From UBA1422 sp041859095 (lineage in GTDB: Bacteria > Bacillota > Clostridia > Peptostreptococcales > Anaerovoracaceae): 22,811 bases of DNA. The stretch covers positions 1-22,811 of the forward strand of contig JBHEKY010000029.1 in the NCBI GenBank assembly GCA_041859095.1, read 5' to 3'. This document shows positions 1 to 5,458 of this stretch, piece after piece (the stretch's first letter is position 1; each line of letters starts with the position of its first letter). The notes beneath the pieces were generated by a model. The model saw only the letters and a program-made list of their open reading frames with translations, did no database searches and was not told the origin of the DNA. Position numbers and translations under genes: made by a program.

Positions 1-113
1 TTTTCTTTAGCTTCTTTTGCAATAAATGCACCGTAAGGTGCAAGATCCTTTTCATCAAGCCATCGATAGGCAGCTTCTATAATATTAAATGAATAACTTA
101 TAAATTTTGATAC
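1..113 (-). pseudogene. Possible 5' end or fragment of an unrecognised protein gene cut by the window edge
   Basis: Reading leftwards off the window edge, one minus-strand frame is open from an in-frame stop at 116-114 to position 1. From about position 86 it has protein-like composition, with residues such as EAAYRWLDEKDLAPYGAFIA. There is no ATG, GTG or TTG in that stretch; only rare ATT or ATA codons could start it, and I see no ribosome binding site. It could be a truncated gene remnant, a gene with a frameshift near its start, or chance. I do not recognise the family. The call rests only on composition. Confidence 0.25.
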
Positions 114-164
114 TTACTACTTTGATATATAATATAATATATGCAACCAGATGATAAGAACCAA

Positions 165-188
165 AAAACCTGCATATTGGCAGGTTTT
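165..188 (-). terminator. Intrinsic terminator after the zinc-ribbon gene
   Basis: A 9-bp perfect stem (165-173 with 180-188) closes a 6-nt loop. On the minus strand it ends in a run of T, and it begins 18 bases past the stop codon of the zinc-ribbon gene. The T-tract is also fair on the plus strand, so it may work both ways. Confidence 0.75.
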
Positions 189-205
189 GTTGTTTTGTAA
201 AGCGG

Positions 206-367
206 TTACCGATTGTAGCCTCTTTTTTCGGCCTTTTTCTTGTCTCTGCATTCTTTACATCTTTTTGGTTCGTTGTCGAATCCCTTTTCCTTGTAAAATT
301 CCTGCTCGCCGATTGTGAAAACGAATTCTTTGCCGCAATCCTGGCATACAAGTGTTTTTTCTTCCAT
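206..367 (-). CDS. Small zinc-ribbon domain protein
   Basis: A 53-residue basic protein with one treble-clef/zinc-ribbon-like unit: Cys8-x2-Cys11 near the N-terminus and Cys37-x2-Cys40 near the C-terminus, separated by FVFTIGEQEFY. This layout, with the sequence FYxEKGF followed by PxRCKxCR, is typical of the small 'probable zinc-ribbon domain' proteins of Firmicutes. The biochemical role of that family is not established; binding to zinc and nucleic acid is a reasonable guess from the four cysteines and the Lys/Arg-rich tail. The ATG start is preceded by a GGAGG site 10 bases upstream on the minus strand, and a terminator follows the stop. A longer frame overlapping it on the same strand has no such features and is a shadow. 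Confidence 0.85.
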   Translation of the reverse strand: MEEKTLVCQDCGKEFVFTIGEQEFYKEKGFDNEPKRCKECRDKKKAEKRGYNR

Positions 368-674
368 TTTAATGTTCCTCCATCATATTAATACGGGATA
401 CTTGATAATTTTATGGGGCGATTCATAAGAGGGGAACACCTGTGTGCAAGACTCCAATTAGATGACCGAACCAATAAAATATTGCAGTATTGACGTAATT
501 ATATCGTAAGGTTTTTGGTTTGTCCACAAAATATTTTAAAATGTTGCAAAATATAGACAATTTTGAAAATGCCGATTTTGAAGTGTTTTTTGGACAAATA
601 TGGCATATAATTATATACTTGATTTATAAGTTTTAAGTATTTGGTAATTAATACAGGCATTTATATAAAAACAC
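368..674. other. AT-rich intergenic region without a recognised gene
   Basis: About 300 bases between the minus-strand zinc-ribbon gene and the promoter of the protease leader. It must hold the zinc-ribbon promoter, but I could not fix a convincing -35/-10 pair. I see no RNA gene, repeat or open frame with coding character. Confidence 0.5.
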
Positions 675-703
675 TTGACTTTTTCCATTTAATGTAATAT
701 TCT
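675..703 (+). promoter_or_regulatory. Sigma-A type promoter of the protease leader
   Basis: TTGACT at 675-680 and TATTCT at 698-703 with a 17-base spacer. It lies about 24 bases before the first riboswitch, as expected for transcription that starts just upstream of the aptamer. Confidence 0.65.
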
Positions 704-726
704 TCATACATAAATAAGTATTCAGT

Positions 727-800
727 AATGGCAAAGCAGTCGAAAGGCTGTGACGCAAAGCCAAGGGGCTAAATCGAAAGATATGCCAGCCGGTTGCCGC
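727..800 (+). ncRNA. c-di-GMP-I (GEMM) riboswitch 1, protease leader
   Basis: The GEMM-I consensus elements are present in order. The P1 5' strand (GGCAA plus bulge, from 730) is followed by a hairpin with a GAAA tetraloop at 742-745. Next comes the invariant GACGCAAAGCC block (762-772), then the short P3 hairpin, then the GCCGG tetraloop-receptor/P1 3' strand ending in GGTTGCC (792-798). The class binds cyclic di-GMP. It is the first of a tandem pair upstream of the secreted protease and has its own terminator at 839-868. Confidence 0.93.
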
Positions 801-838
801 ATGAACAATGTGTATGGATCTACATCACGATACAGCGG

Positions 839-868
839 CCATTAAGAGATACTCTGAGTGGTTTTTTT
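839..868 (+). terminator. Terminator controlled by riboswitch 1
   Basis: An imperfect stem (839-849 with 852-861, one mismatch, very short loop) is followed directly by seven T at 862-868. Its 5' arm does not overlap riboswitch helix P1. Two alternative pairings could oppose it: 727-732 (AATGGC, P1 5' side) with 838-843 (GCCATT), and 796-800 with 835-839. Ligand-stabilised P1 would remove both competitors, so c-di-GMP should favour termination (inferred OFF switch). Confidence 0.7.
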
Positions 869-921
869 ACTCCCAAAGTAAGCCCGAGTGAAGATATCCA
901 GCACCACCAATTGAATAACGA

Positions 922-996
922 AATAGCAAAACCGGAGAAATCCGGTGACGCAAAGCCAAAGGGTCTAAGCCGAAAGGTACGACAGCCGGTTGCCGT
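922..996 (+). ncRNA. c-di-GMP-I (GEMM) riboswitch 2, protease leader
   Basis: A second GEMM-I aptamer. It has a perfect 6-bp hairpin capped by GAAA at 937-940, then GTGACGCAAAGCC (946-958), a P3 hairpin with a GAAA loop, and a 3' end (ACAGCCGGTTGCC, 982-994) whose last 11 bases match those of riboswitch 1. It is the second of the tandem pair and sits about 140 bases before the protease start. Confidence 0.93.
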
Positions 997-1048
997 TGAT
1001 AACACGTTAGTTATCAATAAACTCAATTACAATTCATTTGTTTGAGTA

Positions 1049-1093
1049 CAGCGACTGTCCACCTGAGACCCCAGGACAGTCGCTGTTTCGTTT
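1049..1093 (+). terminator. Terminator controlled by riboswitch 2
   Basis: A perfect 12-bp stem (1049-1060 with 1074-1085) is followed by a T-rich tract (1086-1093), 43 bases before the protease start codon. It must be read through for expression. The aptamer segment 981-988 (GACAGCCG) can pair at 7 of 8 positions with the terminator 5' arm at 1052-1059. That pairing is a plausible antiterminator that ligand binding would dissolve, again giving OFF-type logic. A further 8-bp hairpin (996-1003 with 1010-1017) sits between the aptamer and the terminator. Confidence 0.8.
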
Positions 1094-1135
1094 CCTGGAA
1101 GTATTTTGAAGCGAAGGATTCGGGAGGAAAACAAA

Positions 1136-1972
1136 ATGAAAAAGAAATATGGCACATACAAAAAAAGTATGAGAGTACTAATTATGATATTGATTTCACT
1201 GGTTTGTATTAACGGTGCACTAATGGTTGGAACGATTATTGCTTCGGCGACTGTCACTCCAGCAGAATCACAAAATGAAGCCGCTACCAATTTCACCGTA
1301 AAAAAAGTCAGCGATATGCAAATTGCAAAAATGGATGCTAAGGTTGCAGCAGCAACAATGAGCACACAGGAAGTTGCGGTTGCAGATCAATCTGCAATTA
1401 CAACAGAACCGGCAGCAGCGCCGGCTAAAACTGCAACGTCTACAGCGAAAGCGAAAACAACTACCACGCCAGCGCCGACACCAGCACCGACGCCTGCACC
1501 TACACCTGCACCAGCAACCAGCGACTTCAGTTCATTAAAAAGTAGTGTACATTCTGCGTTGATTGACGCTTTTGACCAATTGGCATTCCAAATCGTAATA
1601 AATCCAAATTCAACGTATTTGGGATATTTCAGCACAAGCAAACACTCCATCGAAATGAGATCCATCAGCGTAAGTACCTTTAGACACGAAATGGGTCACT
1701 TCCTGGATGTATTAAAGAATATGCCATCAAGAAGCTCAGATTTTGCTGGTATTTATGCGAGAGAAAAAAGCTTGTACACCGGTTCCAATGCAGCATATAT
1801 CACATCGAATGCACAGGAATACTTTGCACAGTCCTATAGAAACTATCTAGAAGATGCAACAAAACTCATGGCAGAACGTCCAGAAACTTATGCTTTTGTT
1901 GTTAGTCAATTCAACAGTATTTCTAGCACCGATATCAGTAGAACCTATAACCAATACAGTTGGTCATGGTAA
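1136..1972 (+). CDS. Secreted zinc metalloprotease, lethal-factor/Pro-Pro endopeptidase (PPEP) type
   Basis: A 278-residue exported protein. Residues 1-37 hold a basic start and a hydrophobic segment (signal peptide or anchor); there is no lipobox. Residues 40-110 are Ala/Thr-rich, and 111-127 are a Thr-Pro-Ala-Pro repeat that probably acts as a wall-spanning spacer. The C-terminal domain (about 130-278) has the zinc motif HEMGH (184-188), a downstream QEYF glutamate (Glu228) as third ligand and Tyr221 seven residues before it. This is the arrangement seen in anthrax lethal factor (M34/ATLF) and C. difficile PPEP-1. The ERPETYAFV segment also resembles the end of lethal factor. By family it should cleave proline-rich surface or secreted proteins; its substrate is unknown. 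I chose the ATG at 1136 because GGGAGG lies just upstream; an in-frame TTG at 1106 has no such site. It is transcribed through two riboswitch-terminator units. Confidence 0.88.
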   Translation: MKKKYGTYKKSMRVLIMILISLVCINGALMVGTIIASATVTPAESQNEAATNFTVKKVSDMQIAKMDAKVAAATMSTQEVAVADQSAITTEPAAAPAKTATSTAKAKTTTTPAPTPAPTPAPTPAPATSDFSSLKSSVHSALIDAFDQLAFQIVINPNSTYLGYFSTSKHSIEMRSISVSTFRHEMGHFLDVLKNMPSRSSDFAGIYAREKSLYTGSNAAYITSNAQEYFAQSYRNYLEDATKLMAERPETYAFVVSQFNSISSTDISRTYNQYSWSW

Positions 1973-2006
1973 AATAGTCAAAAGGGCAAGAAATTGCTAC
2001 AAAATA

Positions 2007-2055
2007 CAAAGGAAAAACCCGAGAGGCTGCGGCGCCAATCGGGTTTTTCCCTTTG
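2007..2055 (+). terminator. Intrinsic terminator after the protease gene
   Basis: A long stem (2011-2022 with 2039-2050, 12 bp, extended outward with one bulge) encloses a GC-rich loop that contains its own short inverted repeat. It begins about 35 bases after the protease stop, and T-rich sequence follows. It separates the protease from the adhesin transcript. Confidence 0.8.
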
Positions 2056-2135
2056 GAGATGATTCTTTCGCTTTTTTTGTTTTTTGAAATTTTTTATAAA
2101 TGATGTATTATTTGTGTTTTTTTGTGTTATTTTTC

Positions 2136-2164
2136 TTGACATATGGGTATTATAAAGATATCTT
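2136..2164 (+). promoter_or_regulatory. Promoter of the adhesin leader
   Basis: A perfect TTGACA (2136-2141) and TATCTT (2159-2164) are separated by 17 bases. It lies between the protease terminator and the first adhesin-leader riboswitch, so the adhesin has its own transcript rather than being read from the protease. Confidence 0.6.
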
Positions 2165-2187
2165 AATATCACAGGGAACAGAGATGA

Positions 2188-2283
2188 AAATAGCAAAGCA
2201 CTTGTGAGAGTGTGACGCAAAACTAAAGGGTCTTGAAGGATGCACATCAGGGGTTGCATTATCACAAGACAGCCAGCTGCCAT
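2188..2283 (+). ncRNA. c-di-GMP-I (GEMM) riboswitch 3, adhesin leader
   Basis: It has the same consensus order as the two upstream elements: P1 strand AGCAAAGC, a hairpin with a GTGA (GNRA) loop, GTGACGCAAA, then a P3 arm longer than in riboswitches 1 and 2 that closes with GTCTTG...CAAGAC, then AGCCAGCTGCC. One position departs from the usual block (AAACTA instead of AAGCTA). The 3' strand of P1 (2276-2282) is also the 5' arm of the next terminator. Confidence 0.9.
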
Positions 2284-2309
2284 TGAAGTACATTTTTTTG
2301 GCAGTTTTT
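2277..2309 (+). terminator. Terminator overlapping P1 of riboswitch 3 (ON-switch wiring)
   Basis: CTGCCA (2277-2282) pairs with TGGCAG (2299-2304), followed by T5 at 2305-2309 and more T-rich sequence. The 5' arm is the P1 3' strand of riboswitch 3, so ligand-bound P1 and the terminator exclude each other. c-di-GMP should therefore permit read-through. Confidence 0.75.
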
Positions 2310-2343
2310 ATTTTAGCAAAAATGCAATTAATACGATAACGAC

Positions 2344-2458
2344 AAAGGCAAAGCAGCTGTGAGGCTGTGACGCAAAGCTAAAGGGTCTTGGGATTGACCT
2401 CACGCGATCATGGGGAGACTTAAAGTAAGAATTCAACCAAGACAGCCAGCTACCGTTT
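2344..2458 (+). ncRNA. c-di-GMP-I (GEMM) riboswitch 4, adhesin leader
   Basis: GGCAAAGC is followed by a GTGA-capped hairpin, GTGACGCAAAGC, and a long P3 arm closed by GTCTTGG...CCAAGAC. It ends in AGCCAGCTACC. It is the second of the adhesin pair, ending about 70 bases before the start codon. Riboswitches 3 and 4 resemble each other (long P3, CCAGCT 3' end) more than they resemble 1 and 2. Confidence 0.92.
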
Positions 2459-2486
2459 CTCAATTTTGAAAAGTGGTAGCTTTTTT
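2448..2486 (+). terminator. Terminator overlapping P1 of riboswitch 4 (ON-switch wiring)
   Basis: AGCTACC (2448-2454) pairs with GGTAGCT (2475-2481), and a T run follows to 2486. The 5' arm is the P1 3' strand of riboswitch 4, so binding of c-di-GMP should prevent the terminator and allow adhesin transcription. Confidence 0.82.
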
Positions 2487-2528
2487 GTTAGAAAATAGCA
2501 AAAAAGTCACAAAGAAGGGAGAACGGAA

Positions 2529-5306
2529 ATGAACATGATAACAAACAAAAGAGAGAGGATAGCAGTTTCATGGATCGTCTGCATCACGATGATCTTTGCA
2601 AGCTTTGCTGGGCCATTTTCACAGATGGACGCACAGGCTGCAACTGCTCCTCCACCGATTACAGTTGACAAAGAAGTAGTTGGAGCGGATTGGGTTGACA
2701 AAGACCTAGGTATCGCAAAAGTGAAACTCACCGTCAACAGTCAAGACATAGAGACAACAGTAACCACACCCCTGAAAACCAGAATTGTTCTTGTTTTAGA
2801 CTATTCGGGGAGCATGGATGGATCCAAGCTAACTGAACTAAGAAACAAAGCAAAGGCTTTTGTGGACCAGATGCTGGCACTCCAAGGAGATATCCAGCTT
2901 GCCGTTGTTACATTTAACAACACAGCAACGAGCAATCCATTCAGCGACAATGCCACAACATTAAAAAATAAGATTCAAAGCACTAGCACAGCGAATGGAA
3001 CAAACATCCAAGACGGAATCCGCAAAGGACAGGCATTATTAAATACTGTTGTTGCGGACAATGAAATTATGGTTGTTCTAAGTGATGGAGAACCAAACAG
3101 AAGTTATAAAGGCACTGCCGGCGGACCTTTTACACCAGCAGATACAGCTCTGAATTATGATGGTGTAACGTGGCCAACAGTCCTATCAGCATTTGATTAT
3201 GGCAATATACTAAATGCGAATTATAACTATAGCTTACCAAACAGCGGCACAGATAGTCGCTATCAGATAGGTAGTGCGTGGATTAACAATCATGGCTTTG
3301 GTTCAGTATCGGAAGCTTTGCTTGCCAAAAAGGCAGGAACCACCATTTATTCTGTTGGCTTTGATATGAGTGCAACCTCAACAGCTGCGAAGGTCATGAA
3401 ATCCGTAGCAAGTAGTGCCTCGAAGTTCTTCATGGCATCGGATAATTTGACTGTTGCTTTCAATACAATTGGAACAAGTATCATTGAACAAGCCGCTGGT
3501 GAAGGCGCAGTCGTGACAGACCCCATGGGTTATGACACGGACATGTCAGGTGGAAACTACTATGAATTTAGAGCATTGATTGATGCAAGTCATCCAGTTG
3601 TGCACACCGAACCTGCTGGAGTTACTAGTACAGCAACTTATGATGCTTCCACAGAAACCTTCAACTGGGTTTTGACAACGGGAGATATCAAAGAAGGCAC
3701 TTACACATTGACCTATTATGTACAGATTCAGGGTATCAATGCTGATGGTGTTGGCGACAATGTTACTGACGTGTTAACCAACCATCAAGCTATACTCGAA
3801 TACACAGATGCCAACGAAGTCCCTCAAAGCATCCCGTTTGTGGATCCAACGTTGCAAGTAGAACATTACACAGTTGAGTATTACTTCGACGGAGCAATCA
3901 ATGCTTCGATGACTACAACTCAAGCTGCAATTGCTGGAAGAACACCTGTTACCGTTGTTGCACCAACATTCCCTGGTTATGATTATGTCACTACAGTTTA
4001 TGGCAATGACAATACCAACATCGCTTTAGATATCATTCAGGATGGCGCAAACAATGTCATTAAAATTTACTACATTGATACACCCGAATTGCCAGGCACT
4101 TGGACACCCAGTGTAACAAAAGTACTTACAGGAAAAACGCTTGAAACAGGTATGTTCGATTTCACAATCACACAGGTTGTACAATCCGACGCCCGAACTG
4201 CAACATACACTGAAACCAAATCGAACGTTGGCCCTATGATACCTTTCTCAAGTATTGTTTTCTCAGAACCTGGAACATATATCTATGACATTAGTGAAAT
4301 TGATGGAAACGTTCCCGGATTCACCTATGATACAGATGTAATCAGAGTAACCGTAGTTGTTACCGAAGGTGATGACAATACATTAGTTGCAAGAGCCTCC
4401 TATGATGAAGGTCAAGTTTTCAACAATTCATATGAAGGCCCTGGATCCATAACTGTCACAAAGAACATGATCGTCTTAACCGATGATCCTGCAGTTACTG
4501 TAAGCTATGTGTTCCATGTTGCACTGTTTGAAGAAGAAGAAGGAACAATGGTCAAAGTAAGTGATGTTAAGGATCTGAATGTAGTTGGATCTGCACCCGC
4601 TAGCGCATTCTTTGACAAACTGGATCTGAATAAGACATATTATGTATATGAAACAGATGCGGCAGGGAATATCATCGAGACAGCTGCGGATGGAACAATC
4701 ACAACACCAATTATTCCTGACTGGATTAAAATTAATTATGAAGGCAACCAAGTAGCACTGTCCTCGGATGGTATGAGAGGTTCTGCTGTCATTACCAATA
4801 CATTTGATCCAGAAGATTTACCACTTCAGGGTGAAGGCACCATTCGTGTAAACAAAACCGTTATGGTAGATGACAAGCCGTTTGCAAGCAATAGAACATT
4901 CTATGTTGCATTGTTCACAGACAAAGAACTGAAAAACCTTGCATCTGAAGTAAAGGCTATCAAAATGAATGGTACAGCAACCGCATTCGTAACATTTGAC
5001 AAAGACAAATTGGGCGAGCCTCTGTTTGTAGAAGATACCTACTATGTCGCTGAAACCGATGTAAACGGAGTACCACTTGTAGGAACAGTTGAAACGCTTG
5101 GATTTGAAATTACAATTGACAATGCAAAGGTTGTTATCACAGAGCAGGGTAGCATAGTTAACATTATCAATAAATTTAAATCGGAAGAGTTCCCATTAAC
5201 TGGAGATAACTCTAATATGGGCCTCTGGCTATTCCTGGCAATGCTGGGTGTTGCTGGTGCAATTGCACCCATCGCTTTCAGAAAAAAGGAAATAACCAAC
5301 GACTAA
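2529..5306 (+). CDS. Sortase-anchored adhesin with a von Willebrand factor A domain and pilin-like repeats
   Basis: A 925-residue surface protein. The signal peptide is about residues 1-37 (AQA cleavage). A von Willebrand A domain covers about 85-310, with the metal-ion-dependent adhesion motif DYSGSM (Asp91, Ser93, Ser95). A MucBP-like segment (VEYYFDG...KIYYI) lies near 450-515. An FctA/Spy0128-type pilin domain (TWTPSVTKVL...FNNSY) lies near 520-635; its Lys and Asn could form an isopeptide bond. Two SpaA/Cna-B-like repeats follow. The C-terminus has a sorting signal FPLTGD (888-893), a hydrophobic span and the basic RKKE. Role: binding to host, matrix or neighbouring cells at the wall. 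The only Pro-Pro sequence is at 41-43, right after the signal peptide. No sortase gene lies in the window. AGGGAG precedes the ATG. Expression depends on passing two ON-type c-di-GMP riboswitch terminators. Confidence 0.9.
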   Translation: MNMITNKRERIAVSWIVCITMIFASFAGPFSQMDAQAATAPPPITVDKEVVGADWVDKDLGIAKVKLTVNSQDIETTVTTPLKTRIVLVLDYSGSMDGSKLTELRNKAKAFVDQMLALQGDIQLAVVTFNNTATSNPFSDNATTLKNKIQSTSTANGTNIQDGIRKGQALLNTVVADNEIMVVLSDGEPNRSYKGTAGGPFTPADTALNYDGVTWPTVLSAFDYGNILNANYNYSLPNSGTDSRYQIGSAWINNHGFGSVSEALLAKKAGTTIYSVGFDMSATSTAAKVMKSVASSASKFFMASDNLTVAFNTIGTSIIEQAAGEGAVVTDPMGYDTDMSGGNYYEFRALIDASHPVVHTEPAGVTSTATYDASTETFNWVLTTGDIKEGTYTLTYYVQIQGINADGVGDNVTDVLTNHQAILEYTDANEVPQSIPFVDPTLQVEHYTVEYYFDGAINASMTTTQAAIAGRTPVTVVAPTFPGYDYVTTVYGNDNTNIALDIIQDGANNVIKIYYIDTPELPGTWTPSVTKVLTGKTLETGMFDFTITQVVQSDARTATYTETKSNVGPMIPFSSIVFSEPGTYIYDISEIDGNVPGFTYDTDVIRVTVVVTEGDDNTLVARASYDEGQVFNNSYEGPGSITVTKNMIVLTDDPAVTVSYVFHVALFEEEEGTMVKVSDVKDLNVVGSAPASAFFDKLDLNKTYYVYETDAAGNIIETAADGTITTPIIPDWIKINYEGNQVALSSDGMRGSAVITNTFDPEDLPLQGEGTIRVNKTVMVDDKPFASNRTFYVALFTDKELKNLASEVKAIKMNGTATAFVTFDKDKLGEPLFVEDTYYVAETDVNGVPLVGTVETLGFEITIDNAKVVITEQGSIVNIINKFKSEEFPLTGDNSNMGLWLFLAMLGVAGAIAPIAFRKKEITND

Positions 5307-5322
5307 TTAATTTAGACCTTAC

Positions 5323-5348
5323 CCGATACAATTAACCGATACAATTAA
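5323..5348 (+). repeat. 13-base tandem duplication
   Basis: CCGATACAATTAA at 5323-5335 is followed by a nearly complete second copy at 5336-5347. It lies just after the adhesin stop and is probably a simple slippage duplication. Confidence 0.6.
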
Positions 5349-5351
5349 GTT

Positions 5352-5384
5352 CAAAAAGCGAGCGGCAAAACCGTTCGCTTTTTG
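5352..5384 (+). terminator. Intrinsic terminator after the adhesin gene
   Basis: A stem of about 14 bp with one G-T pair (5352-5365 with 5371-5384) closes a 5-base loop. The 3' arm ends in five T. It closes the adhesin transcript. Confidence 0.85.
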
Positions 5385-5385
5385 A

Positions 5386-5414
5386 TTGTGCCGATTTGCT
5401 TTGTAGATTATAAT
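5386..5414 (+). promoter_or_regulatory. Probable rarA promoter
   Basis: A perfect TATAAT at 5409-5414 has a weak TTGTGC at 5386-5391, 17 bases away. It lies 45 bases before the rarA start and just after the adhesin terminator. Confidence 0.5.
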
Positions 5415-5458
5415 ATATATGAATTCAGACTAATTAAATACTATGACAGGAGATTGGA

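Noticed and set aside
85..351. Minus-strand frame of 88 codons over the zinc-ribbon gene
   Set aside because: It overlaps the four-cysteine zinc-ribbon frame, which has a binding site, a family signature and a terminator; this frame has none of these.
794..1045. Open frame of about 83 codons in the protease leader
   Set aside because: It runs through riboswitch 2 and the terminator of riboswitch 1, has no ribosome binding site, and its sequence is fixed by RNA structure.
1106..1135. Upstream TTG start for the protease
   Set aside because: It would place a charged extension before the signal peptide and put the GGGAGG binding site inside the coding region.
1466..1516. Tandem DNA repeat in the protease gene
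   Set aside because: It simply encodes the Thr-Pro-Ala-Pro linker and needs no separate explanation.
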